Source: CAYMUL01 sp964393605
GTDB taxonomy: Bacteria > Bacteroidota > Ignavibacteria > Ignavibacteriales > Ignavibacteriaceae
Assembly (NCBI GenBank): GCA_964393605.1
Contig: CAYMUL010000007.1
Coordinates: forward strand, 80,572 to 144,571
Length of the DNA stretch: 64,000 nt
Reading direction: 5' to 3'
The position numbers were made by a program, and so were the translations under genes. Under the pieces are notes generated by a model. It was not told the DNA's origin, ran no database searches, and saw nothing but the letters and a program-made list of their open reading frames with translations. Below are positions 32,061 through 41,631 of this stretch, piece after piece (position 1 is the first letter of the stretch; each line of letters begins with the position of its first letter).

Positions 32061-33613
32061 TGAAATCTAAAAAAGAAAAATTTCAGGAGCTTAGCGAACG
32101 AAGAGAAGCCGCACGAATTGGCGGAGGTAAAGAAAAAATAGATCAGCGACATAAAAAAGGAATCCTCAGTGCGCGCGAAAGAATTGAATTATTAGTTGAC
32201 GAAAACTCCTTCGAAGAAATTGATCTTTACGTCAAACATCGCTCGTATGATTTTGGGTTGGATAAAATATCTTATCCCGGCGACGGTGTTATTACTGGTT
32301 ACGGAAAAATTTTTGGGAAATCTGTTGCAATTTTCAGCCAGGATTTTACAGTTCTCGGCGGTTCTCTTTCGGAAGCGAACGCAGAAAAAATTTGTAAGAT
32401 TATGAAGACTGCCATGAAAATTGGAATTCCCGTTATTGGATTGAATGATTCGGGTGGCGCAAGAATCCAGGAAGGCGTTGTTAGTCTTGGCGGATACGCA
32501 GATATTTTTTTGTTGAACACACTTGCCTCGGGAGTTATTCCGCAAATATCGGTGATACTTGGTCCTTGTGCAGGCGGCGCAGTTTATTCTCCGGCAATAA
32601 CTGATTTTGTTTTCATGACAAAAAATTCAAGTTACATGTTTGTTACCGGACCGAACGTTGTAAAAACTGTTACGCACGAAGAAATAACTTTCGAAGAATT
32701 GGGCGGTGCCGATACTCATGCATCAAAAAGTGGTATCGCACATTTCGCCGAAGAGAATGAACTCGAAACTTTAAATCGCGTGCGAGAACTGATGCAATAT
32801 CTTCCTCAAAATTTTATGGATCATACTGCTGATATCGAATTCGATGTTTCGCAACTTTCCGACGAACCGAAATTAGATTTGATTATCCCCGATAATCCGA
32901 ATAAACCATACGACATGAAGGAGATTATTCATGCATTGATGGATGATGGAAATTTTCTTGAAGTACATGCAGACTTTGCGGAAAATTTAATTATCGGATT
33001 CGGAAGAATCGGCGGAATCGCTGCTGGTGTTGTTGCAAACCAACCTGCAGTATTGGCTGGAGTACTTGATATCAATGCATCAGTAAAAGGAGCGAGGTTC
33101 GTCAGGTTTTGCGATGCGTTTAATATTCCTTTATTAGTTTTAGAAGATGTTCCCGGTTTTCTTCCCGGAACAGATCAGGAATGGAACGGAATAATTCGAC
33201 ACGGTGCAAAATTGTTATTTGCGTTCTGCGAAGCAACTGTTCCAAAGATTACAATCATTACAAGAAAAGCATACGGCGGTGCGTACGATGTAATGAATTC
33301 AAAGCATGTAAGGGGAGATTTTAACTACGCCTGGCCAACTGCCGAAATTGCAGTAATGGGACCGAAAGGTGCGGTTGAAATTATTTTCAAAAAAGAAATT
33401 TCGTCCTCAGAAAATCCAACCGAAGTTTTAACAAATAAAACGAACGAGTACACAGAAAAATTTGCGAATCCATATATTGCCGCTGAAAGAGGTTATATCG
33501 ACGATGTAATCTTTCCCCGCGAAACAAAGAAGAAAATATATTCCGCGCTTCAACTCTTGAAAACTAAAGTCGATAAAAATCCCCACAAGAAACATTCAAA
33601 CATTCCTTTATAA
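32060..33613 (+). CDS. pccB: acyl-CoA carboxyltransferase, propionyl-CoA carboxylase beta type
   Basis: 517 aa, the usual length. Transfers carboxyl from carboxybiotin to propionyl-CoA (or decarboxylates methylmalonyl-CoA in the related MmdA). Both crotonase-like halves are visible: N-terminal LNDSGGARIQEGVVSLGGYADIF with GPCAGGAVYSPAITDF, and C-terminal LEDVPGFLPGTDQEWNGIIRHGAKLLFAF with RKAYGGAYDVM. No biotin carboxylase or biotin carrier gene is adjacent, so PCC beta and MmdA alpha cannot be separated here. Translation is coupled to the ABC ATPase-like gene (TGATG overlap). Confidence 0.92.
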   Translation: MKSKKEKFQELSERREAARIGGGKEKIDQRHKKGILSARERIELLVDENSFEEIDLYVKHRSYDFGLDKISYPGDGVITGYGKIFGKSVAIFSQDFTVLGGSLSEANAEKICKIMKTAMKIGIPVIGLNDSGGARIQEGVVSLGGYADIFLLNTLASGVIPQISVILGPCAGGAVYSPAITDFVFMTKNSSYMFVTGPNVVKTVTHEEITFEELGGADTHASKSGIAHFAEENELETLNRVRELMQYLPQNFMDHTADIEFDVSQLSDEPKLDLIIPDNPNKPYDMKEIIHALMDDGNFLEVHADFAENLIIGFGRIGGIAAGVVANQPAVLAGVLDINASVKGARFVRFCDAFNIPLLVLEDVPGFLPGTDQEWNGIIRHGAKLLFAFCEATVPKITIITRKAYGGAYDVMNSKHVRGDFNYAWPTAEIAVMGPKGAVEIIFKKEISSSENPTEVLTNKTNEYTEKFANPYIAAERGYIDDVIFPRETKKKIYSALQLLKTKVDKNPHKKHSNIPL

Positions 33614-33735
33614 TTTTTTTTAAGTTAAGCGTAAGTAATTTCATGGAGTTACAGAATTTTGTTAAAAAAATGCTTGATTTGAAAAAAAGATAAAACTATA
33701 TTGCAAACGCTAATTAACTCATCAATGGAGAATAA

Positions 33736-36342
33736 ATGACTACCAAACGGATACGACTATTAATCGTTTCTTTATTAGCATCGTTTTTGATGTCATGCGG
33801 TGTTAATAAAGAGGCGGTTAAAAACGACGGTGAAACAACTGTGCAGCCTGTCGTACAAACCGGTGAAATTGTATCGGAACTTCTCGAACAAGCCCGCCAA
33901 TCCTACCTTCTCGCATTACAGAAGCAACAAATTAACAGTTCTTCTGAAGCAATCCATAATTACGAAAACTCTCTTCGAATCATTAATAATTTAAGTTATT
34001 ACCCCGGCATAGAGGAGAACGAAGCGTATAAAGAATTGAGCGCGGCTATTCTCGAAGATTATAAAAATTATATCGATGGATTGCCGGAACTTCCCGATAA
34101 CGCTTCATTCGCGGCTTTGGAAGAATGGATGGTAAAATCTTCCCCCGAAATAGATTTTCAAATTGTTGAAACTCCAACGGTAACCCGTTTCGTTGTTCCT
34201 GCTGATGTTCCGCTCGAAGTAAATTCTATCGTTGAACAATGGGTTGAATATTTTACAGGCAAGGGGAGAAAATATATGACGCTCTGGCTCGAACGTTCAG
34301 GAAAATATTTCCCGATGATGAGCAGAACTTTTGCGGAAGAAGGAGTGCCCCAGCAATTAATTTATTTAAGTATGATTGAAAGCGGATTGAATCCTTCCGC
34401 AAGATCATGGGCTTCCGCAGTTGGTCTCTGGCAGTTTATCAAAGGCACGGGAAAATTATACGGCTTACGAACAGATTTTTATTACGATGAAAGAAGAAAT
34501 CCAGAAAAAGCAACCCGCGCCGCGGCACAACATCTTCGCGATTTGCATAATTCATTGGGCGATTGGTATCTCGCTTTAGGCGCGTATAATGCGGGCGAAG
34601 GAAGAATCGTCAGAGCAATCAAAAGAGGAAAATCAAGAAACTTTTGGGATATTCAAAGATATCTTCCGAGAGAAACAAGAAGCTACGTTCCGCAATATAT
34701 TGCCGCTTGTTTAATTGCAATGGAACCGGAAAAATATGGTTTCACCAATATCAATTATGAAAAACCTTACGACTACGATACCTACAAAATTTTTGATGCA
34801 ATCGATTTGGGCTACATTGCCGCCAGTGCCGGAGTTTCTGCGGAAATATTAACGGAGATGAATCCCGAACTTACGCAGTACTGTACTCCCGCAAATTACT
34901 ATGGTGGTTATGATTTACGAATTCCAAAAGGAAGCGTAAATCTTTTTGCGGAAAATTTGAAAAATATTCCCGAACACGCGAAAAGAAATTTTGTATTTCA
35001 CACAGTTAAAAGAGGTGAAACGCTTGCTAAGATTGCCGCAAAATTTGGTGTTTCAAAAAATGAATTAGCAGACGCAAATAATATTTCATCAAAGGCACGA
35101 TTAAAATCCGGTGTGAAATTAAAAATTCCATTCAAACCTTCAACGTTTGATCAAGAATTTGTTGTTAATGCAAATAGCGAAGTTGCTCAAGAAAATAGTG
35201 AAACTTCAACTACTTCAGATACGACGTTAACCGAAAACTATGTTTCTCCTTACGCTTCATTAGTGGAAGATGAAACTGACGGAAGCGAAACTGAACAAGT
35301 TGTAACGAATGATGAAATTGTAACCGCAGAAGTTATCGAGGAAGTTGAAAAATCTGAATTAACGATTCCGATTCCTACCGGCTTCGCTTCCGTTACATAT
35401 CATGTAAAGAAAAGAGAAAGTTTGCTCGGAATTGCCGATCTGTTCAGCGTGCGCGTGAGTGATTTGAGAAATTGGAATAACATTTCTTATACTCAAGCAA
35501 TACGAGTCGGGCAGCAACTTACAATTTATGTTCCTGAAGAGAAGAAAGATTTTTATGCTAGTTTAGATAATCAATCAACTCAAGAAAAAATTACTACTGT
35601 TCAGAATGAACCGAAGAATACGCCTTCACTTGTGTACCATACAGTTCGGAAAGGGGAATCTTTAGGTTCCATCGCGAACAAATATAAAGTTACCATCAAT
35701 AAATTGATGAGTTGGAATTCTCTCGCTTCCACAAAAATTAAGTATGGAATGAAACTGAAAATCCATTCGGGTTCGGATGGTACTTCATTCGTTGAAGAGA
35801 AAAAAGATGATGAAGAGATTAGAAATAAAGTTTTGAGGCATCGTGTAAAACGAGGTGAAACTATTGGAGAGATTGCAGAGGAATATAGAGTTAAAGTCAG
35901 AGATATTCGTTCATGGAATAATCTCTCTTCGAATAAAATTCTTGCAGGTTCTGTTTTAAGAATTTATAGTAAAGAAAGTTCAAACTCACTTGGCGATAAC
36001 GTTGTTAAAACTCCCGCAACAACCAACATTTATGTAGTCAAAACAGGCGATACGATTGGAGAAATTGCAGAAAAATATAAAACTAACGCATCGCAAATCC
36101 GCAAATGGAATAAACTGAAGAACAACAAAATTATAGTCGGTCAAAAATTAAAAATCTATTCCGATACTTCAATCAATGATAAAAAGTTTGAAGAAGATGA
36201 CTCTTATTACACTGTTCGCGCGGGAGATACATTAGGAACGATCGCCGAAAAATTTAAGACTTCCACCGCGAAATTAAAATCACTCAATAATTTGAACTCG
36301 ACTAAAATTGTTGTCGGACAAAAATTAGTTGTGAATAATTAA
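33736..36342 (+). CDS. mltD: MltD-like lytic transglycosylase lipoprotein with six LysM domains
   Basis: 868 aa. Lipobox LMSC with Cys21. SLT catalytic domain at ~165-335: YLSMIESGLNPSARSWASAVGLWQF with catalytic E215, and YLALGAYNAGEGRIVRAIKRG. Six LysM domains follow at roughly 430-475, 555-600, 633-678, 706-750, 768-812 and 822-867 (each HTVKRGETLAKIA-like). It cleaves the glycan strands of peptidoglycan without water, forming anhydro-muramyl ends, and LysM domains hold it to the wall. E. coli MltD has two LysM, so six is long. A weak promoter-like pair (TTG at 33674, TATATTG at 33697) lies upstream. Confidence 0.93.
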   Translation: MTTKRIRLLIVSLLASFLMSCGVNKEAVKNDGETTVQPVVQTGEIVSELLEQARQSYLLALQKQQINSSSEAIHNYENSLRIINNLSYYPGIEENEAYKELSAAILEDYKNYIDGLPELPDNASFAALEEWMVKSSPEIDFQIVETPTVTRFVVPADVPLEVNSIVEQWVEYFTGKGRKYMTLWLERSGKYFPMMSRTFAEEGVPQQLIYLSMIESGLNPSARSWASAVGLWQFIKGTGKLYGLRTDFYYDERRNPEKATRAAAQHLRDLHNSLGDWYLALGAYNAGEGRIVRAIKRGKSRNFWDIQRYLPRETRSYVPQYIAACLIAMEPEKYGFTNINYEKPYDYDTYKIFDAIDLGYIAASAGVSAEILTEMNPELTQYCTPANYYGGYDLRIPKGSVNLFAENLKNIPEHAKRNFVFHTVKRGETLAKIAAKFGVSKNELADANNISSKARLKSGVKLKIPFKPSTFDQEFVVNANSEVAQENSETSTTSDTTLTENYVSPYASLVEDETDGSETEQVVTNDEIVTAEVIEEVEKSELTIPIPTGFASVTYHVKKRESLLGIADLFSVRVSDLRNWNNISYTQAIRVGQQLTIYVPEEKKDFYASLDNQSTQEKITTVQNEPKNTPSLVYHTVRKGESLGSIANKYKVTINKLMSWNSLASTKIKYGMKLKIHSGSDGTSFVEEKKDDEEIRNKVLRHRVKRGETIGEIAEEYRVKVRDIRSWNNLSSNKILAGSVLRIYSKESSNSLGDNVVKTPATTNIYVVKTGDTIGEIAEKYKTNASQIRKWNKLKNNKIIVGQKLKIYSDTSINDKKFEEDDSYYTVRAGDTLGTIAEKFKTSTAKLKSLNNLNSTKIVVGQKLVVNN

Positions 36343-36365
36343 AGCTCTTTAAAAAATTTTTTTAA

Positions 36366-36446
36366 CGTTAGGGGTGTTACACCATCAAGTTGTAACTGAG
36401 ATAATACCCTTTAACCTGATCTGGATAATGCCAGCGTAGGGAAACG
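36366..36446 (+). promoter_or_regulatory. TPP (thiamine pyrophosphate) riboswitch
   Basis: Conserved THI-box elements are clear: TAGGGGTG at the 5' side, ACTGAGATAATACCCTTTAACCTGATCTGG and ATAATGCCAGCGTAGGGAA at the 3' side (written here in parts). P1 pairs CGTT (36366-36369) with AACG (36443-36446). It precedes a TonB-dependent receptor, thiN and a symporter gene and should shut them down when TPP is plentiful. Confidence 0.96.
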
Positions 36447-36477
36447 GCTTGACTCCCGTTTTGTATTTCAAGCCGTT
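36443..36477 (+). promoter_or_regulatory. expression-platform hairpin of the TPP riboswitch
   Basis: AACGGCTTGA (36443-36452) is perfectly complementary to TCAAGCCGTT (36468-36477) across a 15-base loop. Its first four bases are also the 3' strand of riboswitch P1, so the hairpin and P1 compete for them. The following GTTTATAATC is a poor T tract, so whether control is by termination or translation is open. Confidence 0.7.
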
Positions 36478-36509
36478 GTTTATAATCATCAATAAACAAA
36501 GGAGACACT

Positions 36510-39005
36510 TTGAATTACATTACAAAATTTCTTTTCTTTTTATTGTGCGTTTTTTCAGGCGCACTTCTTTCTCAAAAAATTTCGGGAAAGATCATCGATG
36601 CGGAAACAAAACTTCCGCTATCTTCCGCAAATATTGAACTCACTTCTTCCAAACTTTTTACTACTTCCGACAACGACGGGGATTTTTCCTTCCCTTCTTT
36701 CCAACAAAATGAAAAATTAAAAGTTTCATATCTCGGTTACGAAAATTTTTATTTAACTCTCGACGGTAGCCAATCTCAAACGGAGATTGTTGTTGAATTA
36801 ATTCGTGCAATCCTTCCTTCTCAATCGGTTTTGGTAAATGCTTTCAGAAAAAATTATTCCGGTGAAAACAGTTCATTCATCGAAATAGGAAGGAGTAAAA
36901 TTGAAACAGAACGAACGATAGATGATGCGCCGGATTATTTGAGTTCACTGCCTTCGACAACATTTTATACTGAAAACGGCGGTGCTATCGGTTACTCATA
37001 TTTGCAAATACGCGGCTTCGATCAGAGAAGAATTTCTATTGCTGTCAACGGAATTCCGCAAAACGATCCCGAAGATCATAATGTTTATTGGGTTGATATG
37101 AGCGATTTAATTTCGAATGCGGAGATGATTCAAGTGCAACGAGGGAGCGGCGGCGGAATTAACGGCTATCCCGCAATCGGCGGTGCTATCAATATCATCA
37201 CTTCAAATTTTTCCGATAAAGCTAAAATAAATTTTTCATCATTCTTCGGAAGTTTTAACACGAGAAGATTTAATCTCGCGGCTTCGAGCGGTTTGATCGA
37301 CAACAAATATTCAATCTATGCGAAACTCGGAAAAATAAAATCCTCCGGTTATCGTGATTTATCTTGGGTTGATTTTAATTCCTACTTTTTTTCTGTGATT
37401 CGATATGATGAAAAATTTACGACACAATTAAATGCTTACGGCGGTCCGATTAGCGACGGTCTTGTTTATACCGGACTACCGAAGTTTGCCGTGAAAGATC
37501 GAACACTTCGTAGAAAAAATTTTTCATACTTTGAAGAGGCAAACGGCGCGATAACTTTTGCGGTTGACCGAAAACCTGTTGAGATTGAAAATTTTTCTCA
37601 ACCTCATTATGAAATTTTAACGGAGTACAAACCGACAGAAAATATTACAATCAACAATGCATTGTTCCTTGTTTTCGGTAATGGCTTTTTTGATTACGAC
37701 GGCTCGTGGTCTATCTATTATGATGATTATTTCCGTTTGCGCGCGAACGGTTACGATACCAACTTCGTTCCTCAAAATGCAATTATTCGTGCGATGGTTG
37801 AAAATAAACAATGGGGAATAATTCCACGTGCGAATGTTGTTCATGATAAAGGAGAGTTGACAGTCGGCGCGGAAATTCGTTTTCACAATTCTATGCATTG
37901 GGGAAGAATCAACTTTGCCGAAAACATCCCTCCAAATGTTCCTGCGGATTATCGCTACTATCAGTACGAAGTGGAGAAAATCATTTTCAATTTATTTGTG
38001 AATGAAAAATATTATTTCGACGAAAAATTTTCTGTTGTCGCCGAAGTGCAGGCGGCGTATCATCAATACAAAATCAAGAATGAAAAATATGCTGGAAACA
38101 ATTTTTCAATTTCAAATTTATTTTTAAATCCGCGAATTATTTTGGGCTATAAATTTAACGAAGCACATCAAGTATCATTTGCCGCCGCGCGGGTTAAGCG
38201 TGAACCACGTTTGAAAAATTATTATGATGCCGCCGAATCAAGCGGCGGTGAAATTCCAAAATTCAATTTAAATAGCGACGGAACTTACGATTTCAATTCT
38301 CCGCTCGTTCACCCCGAAACGATGAATAATTTTGAACTCGGTTATTCATTCGACATTGTAAATTATTCTTTCTCTCTCAATTATTATTTTATGATGTTTA
38401 ATGATGAGATTGTGAGCAGGGGACAGGTTGATCGATTTGGTCAACCGATTACCGGAAACATGAAGCGAACATTACATCAAGGTATTGAGTTCAATGCGAT
38501 CGCACAACCCATCGATGAATTTGAAACTATACTCAATTTTACGTTTAGCAAAAACAAAATATCGGAAGGAAAAACATTTATAAGTTATTCCTCCGCAGGT
38601 TCAAATGTTGTGCATGAAATTAATTTGGCGAATACCGAGATTGCCGGTTTTCCGCAATTGATGGGAAATTTGATCTTTAATTATCGAGCAAAAAATTTAT
38701 TTGCGCAGTTGAAATTCAAGTACGTCGATGATTTTTATTCAGATAATTTCGGTGAAAATTTTAATTCACTTTTGTTACTCTATCCGAATTTTGTCTTTTA
38801 CCCTGATAATAAAAATAACTCTTATTTTACTGCTGATTTTTTGGTCAATTATAATTTCAAAGTATATGAATCAATGAACGAGAATAAAATATATCTTCAA
38901 GTAAGAAACATATTTGACGCACTCTATTCGGCGTACGCAATCGGCGGAGAATTTTTTCCCGCGGCAGAGCGAAACTTTTTATTCGGTGCGGAGTTTAGTT
39001 TTTGA
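36510..39005 (+). CDS. TonB-dependent outer-membrane receptor, probable thiamine uptake
   Basis: 831 aa. Signal peptide ~1-20; carboxypeptidase-regulatory-like beta domain ~22-100 (SGKIIDAETKLPLSSANIEL); plug domain ~120-230 (LQIRGFDQRRISIAVNGIP, VQRGSGGGINGYPAIGGAINI); then the 22-stranded barrel ending with FLFGAEFSF, a C-terminal Phe as in outer-membrane barrels. It should import a ligand with energy from TonB-ExbBD. The TPP riboswitch upstream and thiN downstream point to thiamine or a derivative; this is context inference. TTG start at 36510 after AAGGAGA. Its stop overlaps the thiN start. Confidence 0.9.
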   Translation: MNYITKFLFFLLCVFSGALLSQKISGKIIDAETKLPLSSANIELTSSKLFTTSDNDGDFSFPSFQQNEKLKVSYLGYENFYLTLDGSQSQTEIVVELIRAILPSQSVLVNAFRKNYSGENSSFIEIGRSKIETERTIDDAPDYLSSLPSTTFYTENGGAIGYSYLQIRGFDQRRISIAVNGIPQNDPEDHNVYWVDMSDLISNAEMIQVQRGSGGGINGYPAIGGAINIITSNFSDKAKINFSSFFGSFNTRRFNLAASSGLIDNKYSIYAKLGKIKSSGYRDLSWVDFNSYFFSVIRYDEKFTTQLNAYGGPISDGLVYTGLPKFAVKDRTLRRKNFSYFEEANGAITFAVDRKPVEIENFSQPHYEILTEYKPTENITINNALFLVFGNGFFDYDGSWSIYYDDYFRLRANGYDTNFVPQNAIIRAMVENKQWGIIPRANVVHDKGELTVGAEIRFHNSMHWGRINFAENIPPNVPADYRYYQYEVEKIIFNLFVNEKYYFDEKFSVVAEVQAAYHQYKIKNEKYAGNNFSISNLFLNPRIILGYKFNEAHQVSFAAARVKREPRLKNYYDAAESSGGEIPKFNLNSDGTYDFNSPLVHPETMNNFELGYSFDIVNYSFSLNYYFMMFNDEIVSRGQVDRFGQPITGNMKRTLHQGIEFNAIAQPIDEFETILNFTFSKNKISEGKTFISYSSAGSNVVHEINLANTEIAGFPQLMGNLIFNYRAKNLFAQLKFKYVDDFYSDNFGENFNSLLLLYPNFVFYPDNKNNSYFTADFLVNYNFKVYESMNENKIYLQVRNIFDALYSAYAIGGEFFPAAERNFLFGAEFSF

Positions 39006-39652
39006 AAAAAGCATTGATTGTCGGAAACGGAAAACCGCCGTTAAAATCATTCATAACAAAATTGAAGTCGTTCGGGTATGACTTCATCATTGCCGCGGAC
39101 GGCGGTTATAATTCGCTTGTCAAACTAAATTTGCAACCGAATGTTGTAATTGGCGATTTTGATTCGATCATCTTTAATAAAGAAAAGAAAAACGCTTCGA
39201 CAAAATTTATCAAACTTTCCCGGCAGAATGATACTGATATGGAGAAAGCTGTGAAATTTGCAGTTAAAAATAAATTTGAAAAAATAATTTTGCTCGCGGC
39301 AACAGGAATGAGAATAGATCATACTCTCGGAAACCTCGCCATCCCCTTGAAATATGCGGGTGAGATTGAGATTGCTATTCTTTCCAACTACTCTTTTCTC
39401 CAAATTATTCACGGTCGCACTTCGTTCGCTTCTCAAAAAGGAGAAACTATTTCGTTTATTGCATTCGATAAAAATGTAACTTTTACTTCTTACGGATTGA
39501 AATATGAAATGAACAATCTCAATCTTTCTTTCGGATATAAAGAAAGTATCAGCAATGAATCGCGCGGACAAAAATTTGAGATTAAAGTTGAAGGTGGTTT
39601 TGCAATGATGATTCGTAATGCAAAATTTGTTTTGAAACATGCATTCATTTGA
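39002..39652 (+). CDS. thiN: thiamine pyrophosphokinase
   Basis: 216 aa. Transfers diphosphate from ATP to thiamine, giving TPP. Motifs: FIIAADGGYNSL, VVIGDFDSI, SRQNDTDMEKAVKFA and AATGMRIDHTLGNLA, with the acidic residues that bind magnesium and ATP. TTG start overlaps the receptor stop (TTGA). With the receptor and the symporter it completes a salvage route: uptake through both membranes, then trapping by pyrophosphorylation. Regulated by the upstream riboswitch. Confidence 0.94.
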   Translation: MKKALIVGNGKPPLKSFITKLKSFGYDFIIAADGGYNSLVKLNLQPNVVIGDFDSIIFNKEKKNASTKFIKLSRQNDTDMEKAVKFAVKNKFEKIILLAATGMRIDHTLGNLAIPLKYAGEIEIAILSNYSFLQIIHGRTSFASQKGETISFIAFDKNVTFTSYGLKYEMNNLNLSFGYKESISNESRGQKFEIKVEGGFAMMIRNAKFVLKHAFI

Positions 39653-41039
39653 GCTTTTAGATTTTATAATTCTCATCGGTTTTTTTGCCGCACTTCTGAT
39701 AATCGGATTGTATGTTAAGCGCGTAAATGAAACTGATTCTGAAAATTATTTATTATCGGGAAGAAATTTATCGCTACCACTTTTCATCTTCACAAGTGTC
39801 TCCACTTGGTACGGCGGCATACTTGGCGTCGGCGAATTTTCTTATCGATATGGCATTGCAAGTTGGTTCACGCAGGGCTTACCCTATTATTTGTTCGCGA
39901 TAATCTTCGCGTTTTTCTTTGCAAAAAAAATACGTGAGGCGGCTTTGGTTACTATTCCCGATAAACTTAAAAATACATTTGGGGAATCGACGGCGATGCT
40001 TGGCGCTGTTTTAATTATGTTTCTCGTTTCTCCGGCTCCATACATTTTAATGATTGCAGTAATTTTAAAATATCTTTTCGCTGTTCCTATTTGGTTGGGA
40101 TTGATTGTAGCTCTGCTGATTTCAATTTCATACTTGTTAAAGGGAGGGTATCGTTCGGATATTATAACAGACGTATTTCTTTTTTTCGTTATGTTTATCG
40201 GATTCGCCATTACGCTTTTCTTTCTCTACAAAAATTTTGGCGGCACAGCTCTTCTTGCCGCGAACCTTCCCGAAAAACATTTTGAACTTCGCGGAAACTT
40301 AAGTTGGTTTCAAGTTTTTGTTTGGTATTTGATTGCGCTCTGGACAATTGCCGATCCGGGATTTCATCAACGTACGAATGCGGCTAAAGATAGCTCTGTG
40401 GCGGTAAAAGGAATTTTGTTTTCAGTTATACTTTGGTTCGCATTTGATTTTTTAACAACATCAGTGGGGCTTTATTCTCGTGCGCTTGTTCCAAAACTTG
40501 ATAATGCTGTCTTTGCCTATCCCGCTTTGGCAGATAATTTTTTAGTCGAAGGAATACGAGGATTATTCTTCGCGGGTTTGTTCGCTACAATAATTTCAAC
40601 ATCGAACAGCGTCTTCTTTTTGAGCGGAACAACACTCGGAAAAGATATACTTCCTTTCTTCATAAAAAATTTTGAGAACCGGATTGTTCTCTCAACGCGG
40701 ATTGGTTTGGTCATCGCGTCAGTCGTTTCATTCCTCATCGCAATTCAATTTGAATCGATTGTTGAGATATGGTATGTAATCGGTTCAATCTGCATTCCGG
40801 GGTTGATAATATTGATCTTTCACGCATACTACCCAATTTTAAAATGCGATACAAAAAATGCAAATCGTATCCTGATTTTTTCTCCACTCTTCAGCTTTGT
40901 TTGGTTCTATTTGAAGGAAGAAAAAATATTAACGTCGTCATTAAATTCAATCGAGCCGATGATTGTGGGAATTATTTGCGGACTTCTTCTTTATCTTTTG
41001 TTTGGATCAAGATTAAAAAAGAAAGAGACTCACTCCTAA
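39639..41039 (+). CDS. SSS-family sodium:solute symporter, predicted thiamine (precursor) importer
   Basis: 466 aa with ~12-13 hydrophobic segments. Sodium:solute symporter family: YLLSGRNLSLPLFIFTSVSTWYGG near the start, LKGGYRSDIITDVFLFFVM, IADPGFHQRTNAAKD and FATIISTSNSVFFLSGTTLGKDI. It overlaps thiN by 14 bp in the TPP-riboswitch operon, so it very probably carries thiamine or a precursor across the inner membrane. In many Bacteroidota this position is held by PnuT; a PanF-like SSS protein (ThiV) has been proposed for this role in other bacteria. Substrate is inference. Confidence 0.85.
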   Translation: MHSFELLDFIILIGFFAALLIIGLYVKRVNETDSENYLLSGRNLSLPLFIFTSVSTWYGGILGVGEFSYRYGIASWFTQGLPYYLFAIIFAFFFAKKIREAALVTIPDKLKNTFGESTAMLGAVLIMFLVSPAPYILMIAVILKYLFAVPIWLGLIVALLISISYLLKGGYRSDIITDVFLFFVMFIGFAITLFFLYKNFGGTALLAANLPEKHFELRGNLSWFQVFVWYLIALWTIADPGFHQRTNAAKDSSVAVKGILFSVILWFAFDFLTTSVGLYSRALVPKLDNAVFAYPALADNFLVEGIRGLFFAGLFATIISTSNSVFFLSGTTLGKDILPFFIKNFENRIVLSTRIGLVIASVVSFLIAIQFESIVEIWYVIGSICIPGLIILIFHAYYPILKCDTKNANRILIFSPLFSFVWFYLKEEKILTSSLNSIEPMIVGIICGLLLYLLFGSRLKKKETHS

Positions 41040-41060
41040 TTTCGAAATGGAATGAGTCTC
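41012..41060 (-). terminator. terminator of the pdaD-tyrS-smpB transcript
   Basis: Hairpin 41025-41060 with outer stem GAGACTCA/TGAGTCTC, inner TCC/GGA and a self-complementary ATTTCGAAAT at the top. On the minus strand it is followed by TTTCTTTTTTAAT. It overlaps the last codons of the convergent symporter gene. Confidence 0.8.
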
Positions 41061-41070
41061 AAAAAATAAA

Positions 41071-41616
41071 TTATGGAAGAAGAACTGCGACAGAAATAAC
41101 GGTAGTCCACAAACCGTTTTTATCGCCTTCGGCGGACTGCGTAATATTAAATGAACGTACAATCTTTCCCGACATTTTATAAATGTTTTCCCGTTCGCTC
41201 CAATCGGTTCCGGGGTTGAATTCCACACCGAGCGTTGTTGCAAGCATTGTAGCGGCTAAATCTTCCGCATACTCGCCGGCATTTTTTTCCGTTTCACCGA
41301 ACGGATGATGTTCGGAAAGATAACCGTACATCTCCGCATCCGCCGGAAGTGCTACACCTATTGAAGAAGCGATTAATCTGTTCGGTTCGTTCGTGCTGTT
41401 TCTTGCCATTACGCAAAAAGTAATTTGTCCCGCTTGAAGAATTTTTAATCCTTCTTCCTTCGTAATTCGTTTGCAACCGATAGGATAGATACTGCTGACA
41501 GTAACGAGGTTGCATTTTTCAATTCCTGCACTGCGCAATGCTAACTCGAATGAAGTTAAATACTCCTTCGATCTTCCGACACCTTTCGTGAAAAATATTT
41601 TTGTTGGTACATACAA
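41071..41616 (-). CDS. pdaD: pyruvoyl-dependent arginine decarboxylase
   Basis: 181 aa. Makes agmatine from arginine, the first step of one polyamine route. The proenzyme cuts itself between Ser41 and Ser42 in LVTVSSIYPIGCKR, the second Ser becoming the pyruvoyl group. Also typical: PTKIFFTKGVGRSKEYLTSFELAL, ITFCVMARNSTNEPNRLIASSIG and LSEHHPFGETEKNAGEYAEDLA. TTG start at 41616 with AGGAG upstream; the nearby ATG is out of frame. It lies 15 bp downstream of tyrS, likely in one transcript. Confidence 0.95.
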   Translation of the reverse strand: MYVPTKIFFTKGVGRSKEYLTSFELALRSAGIEKCNLVTVSSIYPIGCKRITKEEGLKILQAGQITFCVMARNSTNEPNRLIASSIGVALPADAEMYGYLSEHHPFGETEKNAGEYAEDLAATMLATTLGVEFNPGTDWSERENIYKMSGKIVRSFNITQSAEGDKNGLWTTVISVAVLLP

Positions 41617-41631
41617 TTTATCATCTCCTTT

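Noticed and set aside
39125..39676. 183-codon open frame opposite thiN
   Set aside because: Antisense to the well-supported thiN gene, with no recognisable domain.
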